Shown here piece by piece: positions 25,161 to 34,554 of a stretch of DNA of 64,000 nucleotides. Origin of the DNA: JBPEWY01 sp965224095. GTDB lineage: Bacteria; Bacteroidota; Bacteroidia; Flavobacteriales; Flavobacteriaceae. The position numbers and the translations under genes are program-made. The DNA lies in the NCBI GenBank assembly GCA_965224095.1, contig OZ245039.1:186001-250000 (forward strand). The letters are read 5' to 3'. The notes under the pieces were generated by a model. It had not been told where the DNA came from. It did no database searches and saw only the letters and a program-made list of their open reading frames with translations. How positions within the stretch are numbered: the stretch's first letter is position 1; the number at the start of each line of letters is the position of its first letter.

Positions 25161-25925
25161 TTGAAAATTACATTTTTAGGGACTGGAACTTCACAGGGTA
25201 TTCCGGTAATTGGAAGCGACCATCCGGTATGTCTGAGTAGTGATCCGAAAGATAAACGCTTAAGAGTTTCCGTTATGGTTCAATGGGAAAACCATTGCTA
25301 TGTGATAGATTGCGGGCCCGATTTCAGGCAGCAAATGCTCACCCATAAAGTTGAGCGATTAAACGGAGTTCTTTTTACTCACGAACACGCCGATCATACA
25401 GCAGGACTCGACGACATAAGACCTTTCTTTTTTAGGCAGGGTGATATTCCCATATATGCACATAAAAGAGTAATTGGACAGTTAAAAAGACGTTTTGATT
25501 ATATCTTTGCAGATGAAGACCGCTACCCGGGAGCTCCGGCTGTGAAGGTACAGGAAGTGTGCAATAATATTCCTTTCAAGCTGGGTGATAAGATGGCAAT
25601 TCCCATTAATGCATACCACAACAGATTACAGGTATTTGGATTTAGAATAGATCGATTTGCCTACTTAACCGATGTAAAAACCGTAGAAGAAAATGAAATG
25701 AATAAATTAAAAGGCTTAGAAGTATTGGTTGTGAATGCCCTGCGAGAACAACCTCACCATTCTCATTTTAACCTGAAGGAAGCACTAAATTTTATCGGAA
25801 AAGTCCGGCCAAAAAAAGCATATCTAACCCATATTAGCCATTTGCTCGGTTTTCACGAGGAAGTACAACAAAAATTACCGGAAAACGTTTTTCTGGCATA
25901 TGATAACTTACAATTAGAACTTTAA
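25161..25925 (+). CDS. MBL-fold metal-dependent hydrolase (PhnP/RNase Z-like)
   Basis: A 254-residue metallo-beta-lactamase fold enzyme. LGTGTSQGIP opens the domain; the metal motif is HEHADH (His74, His76, Asp78, His79), with further ligands likely at DCGPD, THISH and elsewhere. The closest branch is PhnP-like phosphodiesterase/Lactococcal-type MBL hydrolases; substrate unknown. It starts with TTG: an in-frame TAG at 25155 rules out any earlier start, and the next ATG falls inside the fold. Four bases separate it from the next gene, so they are co-transcribed. Confidence 0.85.
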   Translation: MKITFLGTGTSQGIPVIGSDHPVCLSSDPKDKRLRVSVMVQWENHCYVIDCGPDFRQQMLTHKVERLNGVLFTHEHADHTAGLDDIRPFFFRQGDIPIYAHKRVIGQLKRRFDYIFADEDRYPGAPAVKVQEVCNNIPFKLGDKMAIPINAYHNRLQVFGFRIDRFAYLTDVKTVEENEMNKLKGLEVLVVNALREQPHHSHFNLKEALNFIGKVRPKKAYLTHISHLLGFHEEVQQKLPENVFLAYDNLQLEL

Positions 25926-25929
25926 TACG

Positions 25930-26424
25930 ATGAAGCGCAACATTTTTATGTATCTGTTTGTTTTTGCCTTGCTTTTAATTCTTTTTCAATATGTAAATTC
26001 AAAAAATTACTTTAAGGAAAATGAAGCAAAAATAAGCACCCTGGAAGCACAAGTAGAAAAATTACAGGATTCGGCACAGCAATTAATCCTGAAAAATATG
26101 GATATGCAGTATTTTTCTCTGGAAAACAATGACGATGCCCTGGTATATTACGATGATTTACAAATGCGTGACCCTGCGGGTTATATTGCAGATAAATTAC
26201 TGGAAACCAATGAGTCTAAAGGCAATAATCCCTTGGTGCCCTATGAAGGTATGACGGGCAATCCCATGAAAATAAATAAGATTAAAATATTAAATCATAA
26301 ATGGATTATAGCCGATTTTTCAGATGGTAAGTATTGGGGTGAGCTTTTAATTACTTACGAATTGAAGGACGATCGGAGCGTGGATTTTACCTTGGTAGAT
26401 CATTTATTGTACACAAGAAATTAA
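25930..26424 (+). CDS. Membrane-anchored hydrolase-linked protein, function unknown
   Basis: A 164-residue protein with an N-terminal transmembrane helix (residues ~5-23), a coiled coil (~28-58, KENEAKISTLEAQVEKLQD) and a small alpha/beta domain ending SVDFTLVDHLLYTRN. It is probably periplasmic and attached to the inner membrane. It follows the MBL hydrolase by four bases, so the two likely act together or are merely co-expressed. I do not recognise a characterised family. Confidence 0.6.
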   Translation: MKRNIFMYLFVFALLLILFQYVNSKNYFKENEAKISTLEAQVEKLQDSAQQLILKNMDMQYFSLENNDDALVYYDDLQMRDPAGYIADKLLETNESKGNNPLVPYEGMTGNPMKINKIKILNHKWIIADFSDGKYWGELLITYELKDDRSVDFTLVDHLLYTRN

Positions 26425-26460
26425 AAAGGCCTTTTTAGTTAAAAGAAATTTTTAGTGGGA

Positions 26461-26491
26461 AAGATTCCGGCCAAAAGCCGGAATCTTTTTT
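26461..26491. terminator. Bidirectional terminator, 11-bp stem
   Basis: AAGATTCCGGC (26461-26471) pairs with GCCGGAATCTT (26477-26487), loop CAAAA, then T run. Confidence 0.88.
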
Positions 26492-26508
26492 ATGTCTGCC
26501 TATTTATT

Positions 26509-28338
26509 TTATTGTTTGAATGCATCAGAACCACCTACCACAGGTAAGGTAAGGGAAGAATTATCCAGATCAATAGTCAATTTAGTTCCCGGTTCGGGCC
26601 ATAATGTAAACTCTTTATCGCTTGAAAATATCATGAGTCCAATTTTTTGCCCCTTCGGAATAATTTGATCATCCGGTTGGAGATCAAATGAAACGGTATA
26701 AAACTCACCGGGAACAAGTGGCGAACTCTCCGTAAGCGACTTATGGTTTTGAGGGTCTGCCCAACCCCGCGTTATAATATTATCGGTTATAACTGAATTA
26801 CTGTCTTCCTGCCACGGAAGAGATACTAACCAAACAGAAAGGTTTGCAGCCTCTTTACTACTGGCTAATTTTAGTGTTATTCCGGGCACTCCTGAAATAT
26901 GTATATCTTCGGTTAACTCGGGAGTAACATAAAGCAGGCGGTGCTTGCTTGTTTCCGCTTTAGCCAGTGAAGCGCCCTCAAAAGTATGATTATCTATTAA
27001 AGTTTCCGTACCCTGGCTCTCCGGTTTTTCACGGGCTAATCCCCCTTGTTTTAAGGCCCCGGACGTCATATAAAATGTAACGGGAGAAGCATCCGGATTA
27101 GGATAATCGGCATAAGAAGTAGGGTGTTCGCTATGATCATGTTCGCGAACTATCCAGGCCTTCGGATCGTTTTCCACTCCATTTTCTATCCCGTGCAAAT
27201 ACCGGGTAAACCATCTATTCATCATTTGTAGGGGAGGGGGGCCTCCGTGTCCTTTTTGATGATAATATATCTGTACGGGCAATCCTTTCTCTTTAGCGGC
27301 TTTGTATATCCGATAGCTGTGCTCGGGCATCACATTCCAATCGTTAAATCCATGTGACATTAACAGTGCCGCCTTCATGGGAGCTATATCGTTTAAATAA
27401 TCTCTTCCCGCCCAGAAATCATTGTAATCTCCTGTAATTCTGTCCATGCCGTTTTTCATTTCCGTATCCCGGACAGTTGCATTGTTATAAGGACGTTTCG
27501 ATTCATCGCCACTATGAATAAAATCGTATAGTACGTCGATATCTTCACCGAGATACCCTCCGGGTGATCGGACCAGTCCGTTGGAACGATAATAATGATA
27601 ATACGAGGTGTTGGGTGCAATGGGTATGATGGCTTCCAACCCATCCACACCTGTGGTGGCAGCAGCCAATGGGATGGTTCCATTATAAGAAGTACCGGTC
27701 ATTCCAACTTTTCCAGTGCTCCAGTACGCCGTCACTGCTTCATTACCCGTGGGTGTTGTATAACCCTTGGCTCGCCCGCAAAGCCAGTCGATTACGGCTT
27801 TGGGAGCCAGCGATTCATTATCCCCGCCCACGGTAGGAGCTCCTTGCGAAAGCCCGGTACCCGGAGATGAAGAATGAACCACAATATAACCTCTGGGCAC
27901 CCATTTTTTGAGATGAGAGTTTGAAATTATCGGTCTTTTTCCTATCCGTCTTACTTCCGGATGAACACGTTCGGGTGCCGTTTCTCCCAATTCGTGTTTT
28001 ACGTTCCAGAATAATCCATCTACATTAGGAGCTACGCCTGCAAAATACGGGCTCGATACATATATAACAGGGAGCTTAAGCCCTTCGGTATCTGTTTGTT
28101 CGGGTCTTGTAACCGAAACGTGCATCCTGTCCGGTTTATCATCTCCGTCCGTATCAAATTCGGTTTCAACCCATAAATCATGTCGGATCCATTTTTGAGG
28201 ATCCTGAAAAGCCGGAACTATTTGGGCTTCTCCGTTTTCAATAACAGGAACGGAATTCCCGGTTTCCTGTGCTTGCACACAGTTTACAAGGCCCATTAAA
28301 AGAATGGCCAGAGTGCCTAATTTTAATTGTGATTTCAT
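26509..28338 (-). CDS. Secreted S15-family (X-Pro dipeptidyl-peptidase-like) peptidase
   Basis: A 609-residue exported alpha/beta hydrolase. The signal peptide ends VQA with mature start QETG. Triad residues are visible: Ser217 in GTSYNG, Asp333 in HGFNDWNV and His364 in KGHGG. The C-terminal ~200 residues form the jelly-roll domain of the X-Pro dipeptidyl-peptidase/CocE class. It probably removes Xaa-Pro dipeptides from peptides in the periplasm or outside the cell; acyl-ester hydrolase activity cannot be excluded. Monocistronic. Confidence 0.87.
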   Translation of the reverse strand: MKSQLKLGTLAILLMGLVNCVQAQETGNSVPVIENGEAQIVPAFQDPQKWIRHDLWVETEFDTDGDDKPDRMHVSVTRPEQTDTEGLKLPVIYVSSPYFAGVAPNVDGLFWNVKHELGETAPERVHPEVRRIGKRPIISNSHLKKWVPRGYIVVHSSSPGTGLSQGAPTVGGDNESLAPKAVIDWLCGRAKGYTTPTGNEAVTAYWSTGKVGMTGTSYNGTIPLAAATTGVDGLEAIIPIAPNTSYYHYYRSNGLVRSPGGYLGEDIDVLYDFIHSGDESKRPYNNATVRDTEMKNGMDRITGDYNDFWAGRDYLNDIAPMKAALLMSHGFNDWNVMPEHSYRIYKAAKEKGLPVQIYYHQKGHGGPPPLQMMNRWFTRYLHGIENGVENDPKAWIVREHDHSEHPTSYADYPNPDASPVTFYMTSGALKQGGLAREKPESQGTETLIDNHTFEGASLAKAETSKHRLLYVTPELTEDIHISGVPGITLKLASSKEAANLSVWLVSLPWQEDSNSVITDNIITRGWADPQNHKSLTESSPLVPGEFYTVSFDLQPDDQIIPKGQKIGLMIFSSDKEFTLWPEPGTKLTIDLDNSSLTLPVVGGSDAFKQ

Positions 28339-28482
28339 AAAGGGGTATTGTGGATTAAAAATGGTATTATATGTTTATCAGATGTGATAATAAATAAAAG
28401 TAAAAAAAACTCGCGAATCCGCATTATCGTTGAAATACTTTTTTAAACTGAACAAAGCAGACAAAAAAAGAAATCACTTCAT

Positions 28483-29388
28483 TTATTGCATCAAAGACGA
28501 TCGGATAATACGCGTCATAGTTTTAACAAAAGGCCTGGTGTATTTCATTGCTTCATCAAGATCGGGATCCAAAATAGTGATATCCATACCCCGAACTTTT
28601 TTATGACTGAGTAAAGGCGTTAAAAGTTGTTCCAGCTCTATATATGTAAGCCCCCCGGGAACTCTGGAATCAACCAGAGGCATTATCGAATCGCTTAAAG
28701 CATCCACATCAAAATGTATCCAAAAACCTTGTAGATCAGCCGATTCTACATGGTTTAGAAATCGGGAAACACATGTTGTAATAGATGCTTTTCTGAGCTC
28801 ATGGAGATCGGTATAGTTAATATTCGAGTTTTTTATAAGACTTACATAGGGTTCTTCAAAATCCCGGTTCCCAACACACCATACATCTTCCTCTCGAAAA
28901 TAGGGCTTTAATCCTTTAATATCGGTAAGATTATTATGTCCGTAGCCGGTAACTATTCCAAGATCCATACCGGCAGCTCCTCCCGTTTCTGAGTATTCCG
29001 GCCACAAAAAATCAGTATGACCATCGAGAAAAAAAAGTCCATACCTTCCATTTTCCTTAAGCGCAATGGCATTTCCAATAAGAATACTACAATCCCCTCC
29101 GAGAACCAGCGAAAAGATATTAGGATCTTTTATTTTGGACGACAGCAGGTCAACCTGAGAAAGCGCATAAGTAATTATTTTTTTTCCGTTTCTTACCTGA
29201 GTGGTTCTGTCAATATCCATAGCATAGGGTAAGCGGGGAAGGGTTTCGCATATGGAAACTCCAAGCAGATCATGAAAACCGTTTTGTCGGAGGTGCTCTG
29301 GGAGTTTAAATACTCCGGGCTCTCTGTCTTCCTTTAATTGTTTTAAACCGAGATTTGAGGGAAATTCCAAAATAGTTATGGATTTCAT
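28483..29388 (-). CDS. Arginase/agmatinase/formiminoglutamase family hydrolase
   Basis: A 301-residue ureohydrolase-fold enzyme. Metal-binding motifs are GGDCS (Cys100 where arginases usually have His), DGHTD (Asp122, His124, Asp126) and HFDVDAL (Asp227, Asp229). Five of the six usual manganese ligands are kept. Substrate could be arginine, agmatine, formiminoglutamate or a guanidino compound. Downstream of, and on the same strand as, a small membrane protein (30-base gap) and an APC permease, which could supply the substrate. Confidence 0.82.
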   Translation of the reverse strand: MKSITILEFPSNLGLKQLKEDREPGVFKLPEHLRQNGFHDLLGVSICETLPRLPYAMDIDRTTQVRNGKKIITYALSQVDLLSSKIKDPNIFSLVLGGDCSILIGNAIALKENGRYGLFFLDGHTDFLWPEYSETGGAAGMDLGIVTGYGHNNLTDIKGLKPYFREEDVWCVGNRDFEEPYVSLIKNSNINYTDLHELRKASITTCVSRFLNHVESADLQGFWIHFDVDALSDSIMPLVDSRVPGGLTYIELEQLLTPLLSHKKVRGMDITILDPDLDEAMKYTRPFVKTMTRIIRSSLMQ

Positions 29389-29418
29389 GTATCGTCTTTT
29401 TTTAGTAATTCTTTATTT

Positions 29419-29826
29419 TTAAGTCAAATTACTTCTTTTTTTTGATCTAAGTATAAAAGATACTGCGAGTAGAATAAATGCAATCCCAAATCCGAAAACA
29501 CCAATATTTATACCCAGAATGGTTTTTTCACTGCCATCCAGATATTTCATAGAACCTCCATACAAATCCTGAAGCAGGTAGGCTACCAAAAAACTTCCCG
29601 TAACAATCATGCTCAGTATAGCACTCAGGTTTAATTTTTGTTTAAGCCAGACCATCCATAAACAAAGAGCTCCGATAACGGAATTGGTGAAAAGCTGCCA
29701 GACTTCGTGAATGCGAACATGCGGAGTCCAATCCGGATTAAAAACATGTGTGTTATTTATTTCCAGATAAGGAACCACTACCGCATAGAGGAAAATACTA
29801 AAGGTGATAATGAGCTTGTGTATCAT
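29419..29826 (-). CDS. Four-helix membrane protein, function unknown
   Basis: A 135-residue protein with four predicted transmembrane helices (about 5-22, 48-66, 70-88, 105-126) and the conserved-looking segment HVFNPDWTPHVRIHEVWQL between helices one and two. No catalytic family recognised. It sits between the APC permease (30-base gap) and the arginase-family gene (30-base gap), so they may form one unit. Confidence 0.6.
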   Translation of the reverse strand: MIHKLIITFSIFLYAVVVPYLEINNTHVFNPDWTPHVRIHEVWQLFTNSVIGALCLWMVWLKQKLNLSAILSMIVTGSFLVAYLLQDLYGGSMKYLDGSEKTILGINIGVFGFGIAFILLAVSFILRSKKRSNLT

Positions 29827-29856
29827 ATGGCTACATGAGTCTTGTTTAATCTGTTT

Positions 29857-31599
29857 TTAAATAATGAGGCGTACCCCGCCCAATTGTTCAATTTTATAAG
29901 GGAAACGTTTTCCGGGCGACCCGATAAACATAAAATTAACGGGAATGTCCCATTCCGCAGACAACCGATTGATTAATTCAGGTCCGAATTCATCTTCTAT
30001 TTGGATGAATTCAATTTTTATTGCCGGATATTCTCTATCAAGAACATCCAAATCGGAAACAAACTGATCTGAAGCCATTTCGCCATTTTTATAGGCCATA
30101 ACAATCTTTAATTTCCTGGTATGCTCATTGTTCTTGATATAAAGCATTACTTTATTCAACGATTCCACATTGTCGTCTTTGGTAAAATATACAAACTCCT
30201 GGGAATTAATATCATTGATCAGGCGCAAGATTCTTTTATTCGATTTTTTTAGCATATTCTGAATAGGAGTAAGGGAATACTTGATAACCTGTAACAGGAA
30301 TTTAAGCAAAAGCGTTCGGTTCAACATAATAAGTACCAGGAGAATAGTGGGGATGAAGTATTCGAAGAAAACTCCCAAATAAGCGGGATTTAAAATCGCA
30401 TTTCCGATAATAGCCAAGATTACTGCCGTAATGGCAATTAACAGGGATAGCCAGGACGATCTTTCGGGTCTTGGGAGGTTTTTTCTTTTTACCTTAAGTA
30501 AAATATTACCAATTCCAAACAATGCCATCACCGACAAAAAAGCAATGGTATATACGCCCGCCAGCGCACTTAATTTTCCCTGTGTAATTAATAAAATGGA
30601 TACACACAAAAGAAAAAAGGCAATGGCAATACGATATGAGCTTCCTCTTTTGTTTTTTTTCAATAGGAAAGGAGGTAAAATTCTGTCGAGTGTCATGCGT
30701 TCCACCAGGCCGGTAACTCCGACAAAGGAAGTAAGAACGGCACCGCTGAGTACAAGCGCGGCATCGATAGAGATCAACACGGCCAGCCAGGAGCCCCCGG
30801 AAACTCCTCCCATATGCGATAAAAGGGCTTCCTGATTTTGTTCAATTACGGGCATGGGAAGCACCGCTAATGCCAGGAATGCCATGAGCGGATTGAAAAC
30901 GGTAACCACAATCCACATATTTCTAAGCGTTTTTGGAAAAACCCCTTTTTTCTGTTCTTCAACAAAGTTTGCAGAACTTTCAAAACCACTTATACCAAGC
31001 ATGGCTGCCGAAAAACCAAAAAATAATGCGGTAGTTATACTGCCTTCTCTCAAAGGAATACTGGAATTTGCTAAAAAAATATCCCAACCCTTATTAAACA
31101 AATAAAATCCTGTGAAACAGGATAAAATAATAAGCGAACCCAAATGGAAGATAAAAATAAAAATAGCCACTTTGGAAGATTCTCCAATCCCGATAATACT
31201 GATTCCGGTAAAAAGGGCCAGTAAGATTACCGTTGCAATAATAACGGGCAGGCCGGTGATTAGAATATGTGTATAATGCATGGCTTCATTTGCTGAGATT
31301 ACAGCGGTTGCCATATAAGACAGGATAGTAAGTGTTGCTGCCAGAGAGGCCATAGACTTACTGGTGGTATTGAGCAGCGCATTATAGGCCCCTCCGTTTA
31401 AAGGTAGTGCCCCTACTACTTCACCGTAAACTTTTCTAAATAAAAATAACACTACCCCTACAAGCAGCAATGCTATCCACGCATATTGACCGGCATACAA
31501 AATAGCGAGGGCCGATACATATAAACATGAAGAACTTATATCGTTTCCGGAAATGGCGGTCGACGCTAGTTCGCCTAGTTTTTTGGCTTTAGATTCCAT
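29857..31599 (-). CDS. APC superfamily amino acid permease
   Basis: A 580-residue secondary transporter with about 12 transmembrane segments in residues 25-435, preceded by a short polar N-terminus, and a cytoplasmic domain of ~140 residues at the C-terminus. TM1 contains the unwound GNDISSSCLYVS stretch and later GFSAAMLGISGFESSANFVEE, both characteristic of amino-acid/polyamine permeases. Head of a possible unit with a small membrane protein and an arginase-family enzyme, so arginine or a related compound is a guess for the substrate. Confidence 0.82.
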   Translation of the reverse strand: MESKAKKLGELASTAISGNDISSSCLYVSALAILYAGQYAWIALLLVGVVLFLFRKVYGEVVGALPLNGGAYNALLNTTSKSMASLAATLTILSYMATAVISANEAMHYTHILITGLPVIIATVILLALFTGISIIGIGESSKVAIFIFIFHLGSLIILSCFTGFYLFNKGWDIFLANSSIPLREGSITTALFFGFSAAMLGISGFESSANFVEEQKKGVFPKTLRNMWIVVTVFNPLMAFLALAVLPMPVIEQNQEALLSHMGGVSGGSWLAVLISIDAALVLSGAVLTSFVGVTGLVERMTLDRILPPFLLKKNKRGSSYRIAIAFFLLCVSILLITQGKLSALAGVYTIAFLSVMALFGIGNILLKVKRKNLPRPERSSWLSLLIAITAVILAIIGNAILNPAYLGVFFEYFIPTILLVLIMLNRTLLLKFLLQVIKYSLTPIQNMLKKSNKRILRLINDINSQEFVYFTKDDNVESLNKVMLYIKNNEHTRKLKIVMAYKNGEMASDQFVSDLDVLDREYPAIKIEFIQIEDEFGPELINRLSAEWDIPVNFMFIGSPGKRFPYKIEQLGGVRLII

Positions 31600-31693
31600 T
31601 TTAGCATATTAATTAAACAGCGTTGTACGTCGCAGTACCTACAAAGTTTTGTAAGTGTTTGCAGTACCTGCATTTATAAACGTTTCTACACTT

Positions 31694-32353
31694 TTACCAG
31701 TCTCGTATTTCACCTTTATGCCAAAACTTCCCGGTCGGAACAGCGTGCTGTAGTAAGGAAATAATTTCCATTGCTACCTCACCGGGATCTCTGTGAGCAT
31801 CAGCACCCCCCATATCTGTTTTAACCCAGCCCGGATCGAGAGAAGACACCGTTATTTTCCTTGATTCGAGCCGCCTGGATAACAGTTTGGTATACATGTT
31901 TAAGGCCGCTTTAGACATTTTATAATGAGGCTGATGCGCATCGAAGTTTACCCCGCTAAAAGCTCCCCAATCGGAAGAAATATTAATAATATGCCCATTA
32001 GGGTTTATTTGCGAGATTAATTTTTCGGTAAGGTGAATAGTCCCGAAAAAATTAACTTCGAAAGTCTGTCTCAACTGCTGGAGGCTTACGTTGGGAGCAT
32101 TCCTGTTTTTAAGAAGTATGGCCGCATTATTAATGAGGTAATCAATGGGTTTATCTTCCAGAGATACAGCCAGGTTATCGATGGAGTTTTGGCTTCCCAG
32201 ATCTAATTTATAACAGGTAAAAGTTGCTTTTTTTATACTGTGCTTCCCGGAGGTAGAAGTGCCAATAACTTCAAAAGATTCCGTTTGGATCAGCTTTTCT
32301 ACAACAGCTAACCCAATCCCTCTGCTACTACCGGTAATTAATGCTCGTTTCAT
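31694..32353 (-). CDS. Short-chain dehydrogenase/reductase
   Basis: A 219-residue classical SDR. TGSSRGIG binds NAD(P), NNAAIL is the structural motif, and Tyr-x3-Lys occurs in HYKMSKAALN, with Ser in NISSDWG. Substrate unknown; the short length and C-terminal sequence suggest a carbonyl-reductase-like (CsgA/sniffer) branch. I chose the ATG at 32353 (MKRALITG); an upstream ATG at 32371 would add six residues. Confidence 0.85.
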   Translation of the reverse strand: MKRALITGSSRGIGLAVVEKLIQTESFEVIGTSTSGKHSIKKATFTCYKLDLGSQNSIDNLAVSLEDKPIDYLINNAAILLKNRNAPNVSLQQLRQTFEVNFFGTIHLTEKLISQINPNGHIINISSDWGAFSGVNFDAHQPHYKMSKAALNMYTKLLSRRLESRKITVSSLDPGWVKTDMGGADAHRDPGEVAMEIISLLQHAVPTGKFWHKGEIRDW

Positions 32354-32371
32354 TTTATCTACATACGGCAT

Positions 32372-32766
32372 TTTGAAACTCAGGTCTTAGATTTTAATAT
32401 AAAAGCAGATTATTCTTAAAACTTAAAATTGAATCTAAACATCAATACTATTTTAAACGAACCCGATAATTTCAGAGAATAAAAGTATAAAAAACCCTCG
32501 GAGTAACGACCTCATGACAAGGAAAATTATGGATCTTTTTACACGTAACGAGTAACCGGTAAAACAAATCGGGCATGTTGATATGTGTAAATGCCTGATA
32601 TACAGTAAATTTAATACATTCCCTCAGAAGTTTAACTGCTTTTAGAATTTAAGAGATAAGTATTTAAGTCTGTTCATGATATCGATAATAAGTGTTACGG
32701 CCTTATCCAATGCGTAATTATTATCTCTATGAGGATTTGAGAAGCCATTCCGGTCTATTTATACGG
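32372..32766. other. Intergenic region without a recognisable gene
   Basis: About 395 bases between the SDR and the Tat-type lipoprotein gene. I see no credible coding frame, RNA gene or strong hairpin. The frame entering from 32692 on the plus strand is antisense to the epimerase-like gene. Confidence 0.6.
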
Positions 32767-33948
32767 CTATTTTTTTATAAGACGCTTCCATGCTTTAATA
32801 ATATCGCTTTCCCGGAAATAAACCGTTTCCGGATTCTGCTCGAATGCGTTACGCAGATCGGGTGTTATACTATCCGAATACCACCAACGATGGGTATCCT
32901 TGATCGTTTCTTCCAGAGTTCTATAGGTAAGGCCGTTGCGTATTCCTTTTTCATTACTTATCAGGGCCGACCCTTTATTGTTCCCTTCAGGCATAATCCA
33001 GGGAACCAGATAAGGTACATGTTGCGCTTTCAAAAAATTGTAATCGTCTATCTTGATAAATGTTTTATCGGTAGTAAATGCCCCTGCAGCCTGCTCGACA
33101 AATGAATACATATTTTGATAGTGTTTTGGCCCCACCGCATTATAGGTGCCTGTTTTCTTTTGTTCGATCATACGAATCATCCATTCGGCCACGTCTCTTA
33201 CATCTATGTATTGCACCGGATCGTTAGCTTTTCCGGGAATCATGATTTCACCTCCCTGAGCCAATCGTATCGGCCAATGGATAAATCTGTTTGATTTATC
33301 AGCCGGCCCTATCATGTAAGTTGGTCTTATAACCAAAGTTCGGTCTTTCCCAAAAGCTCTTTTTGCAGCAATTTCAGAATTGGACTTCATAACCCCATAC
33401 CAGTATTCCAGTTTCATTTCCTGATCTTCAATGCCTTCGGGCTCTACCAGTAAGAGTTTGGTATCTTCTTTAATATCATTTCCCAAATAGGGGTAATATA
33501 CTCCTGTTGAAGATGTATATACGTATAAATGAGCTTTGTCTTTTAGCAGGGAAGCGGATTTTTGAGTCCAGGCCTCCCGATGTCCTGAATTGTCGATAAC
33601 CACATCCCAATTCCCTTTTTCCAAGGCTTTTAAATTGCTTTCCCGGTCTCCTTTTAGCTGGGTTACCTGTTCAAAAAGCGCTCCGTGAACAGTTGGACGT
33701 GTTTTTCCCCGGGTAAAGGTAGTAACCGAATGCCCTCGCTGTAATGCACAGGCAATTTGATGGGGGCCTAAAAAACTGGTTCCACCCAGGATAAGTATAT
33801 TTAGTTTTGAGAAATTGCTTTCTTTTCCTGGAAGCCCGGTTTTTGATTTTTTATTGCAGGCAAGCAGATAAGAACTCATTAAGGAGGTGGCCAAACCAAA
33901 TTTTAACCCTTGTTGTAAAAAAATCCTTCTTTTATTACTTTTTTTCAT
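32767..33948 (-). CDS. Tat-type lipoprotein with NAD-dependent epimerase/dehydratase fold
   Basis: A 393-residue protein. The N-terminus KRRIFLQQ fits the twin-arginine RRxFLx pattern, followed by a hydrophobic stretch ending in a lipobox, LLAC, so the protein is probably exported folded and lipid-anchored. The rest is an extended-SDR fold: ILGGTSFLGPH (NAD-binding), YTSSTGVY, Tyr and Lys of EYWYGVMKSNSE, and VIRPTYMIGP. Like Tat-exported Gfo/Idh/MocA oxidoreductases, it may carry a bound nucleotide outside the cytoplasm. Substrate unknown. Confidence 0.78.
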   Translation of the reverse strand: MKKSNKRRIFLQQGLKFGLATSLMSSYLLACNKKSKTGLPGKESNFSKLNILILGGTSFLGPHQIACALQRGHSVTTFTRGKTRPTVHGALFEQVTQLKGDRESNLKALEKGNWDVVIDNSGHREAWTQKSASLLKDKAHLYVYTSSTGVYYPYLGNDIKEDTKLLLVEPEGIEDQEMKLEYWYGVMKSNSEIAAKRAFGKDRTLVIRPTYMIGPADKSNRFIHWPIRLAQGGEIMIPGKANDPVQYIDVRDVAEWMIRMIEQKKTGTYNAVGPKHYQNMYSFVEQAAGAFTTDKTFIKIDDYNFLKAQHVPYLVPWIMPEGNNKGSALISNEKGIRNGLTYRTLEETIKDTHRWWYSDSITPDLRNAFEQNPETVYFRESDIIKAWKRLIKK

Positions 33949-33995
33949 CTTGAAAGTCTCATTAAAAACATGTCATATATATTACCTATTACTTT

Positions 33996-34532
33996 TTATT
34001 CCGATATGCGATCATTTTTTAACTCATATACCTCATTGTTCTTATTGTATTCGTCAACTTTATCAAAATTACACCCGAAATTATTTTTTTCCAGTAAACG
34101 CCTGGAACTCTCATTTTTTTTATGTGTGAAGGCTTCAATTAAATCGAGGTCTAAGTTTTTAAACCCATATGTTATGATGTTTTTCAATGCTTCATTCATA
34201 ATACCCATTCCCTGGAACTCTGGATGCAGGTCATAACCCACCTCGGCAACTCTCCCGTTTTCCGAGAAATTCCACAAACAAATGGTACCTATTAATTTCG
34301 GGTTGTCTTTCAGCGAAATTCCCCAATACAACCATTGTCCTTCTTTAATTCCATTATTTATTTTATCGATAAAAGCAACAGCATCCTCCCTGGTTTCTGC
34401 TTTGGGCCTGTCTACATAGGTATTTACCAATTTGTCGGAACGCAGGTAAGAGATTATTTCCCAGTCTGATACTATTAACTGCCTTAAATAAAGACGATCG
34501 GTTTTTATTTCGGGAAACGAATTAAATTTCAT
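33996..34532 (-). CDS. GNAT family N-acetyltransferase (RimJ/RimL-like)
   Basis: A 178-residue acetyltransferase. EIKTDRLYLRQL opens the domain, and HPEFQGMGIMNEAL is the acetyl-CoA pyrophosphate loop (Q-G-M-G-I). The RimJ/RimL branch acetylates N-termini, or small molecules. I chose the start at 34532 because the family begins MKFNSFPEI; ATGs at 34538 and 34565 are in frame, and the last overlaps the upstream VOC gene by 11 bases, so translational coupling is possible. Confidence 0.8.
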   Translation of the reverse strand: MKFNSFPEIKTDRLYLRQLIVSDWEIISYLRSDKLVNTYVDRPKAETREDAVAFIDKINNGIKEGQWLYWGISLKDNPKLIGTICLWNFSENGRVAEVGYDLHPEFQGMGIMNEALKNIITYGFKNLDLDLIEAFTHKKNESSRRLLEKNNFGCNFDKVDEYNKNNEVYELKNDRISE

Positions 34533-34554
34533 AAGCATTTTTATAAGTGTTTTT

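Noticed and set aside
30431..30835. 134-residue plus-strand frame
   Set aside because: Shadow of the APC permease on the opposite strand.
31630..31675. Short direct repeat GCAGTACCT (two copies about 30 bases apart) upstream of the APC permease
   Set aside because: Only nine bases and two copies; could be an operator pair but nothing else supports it.
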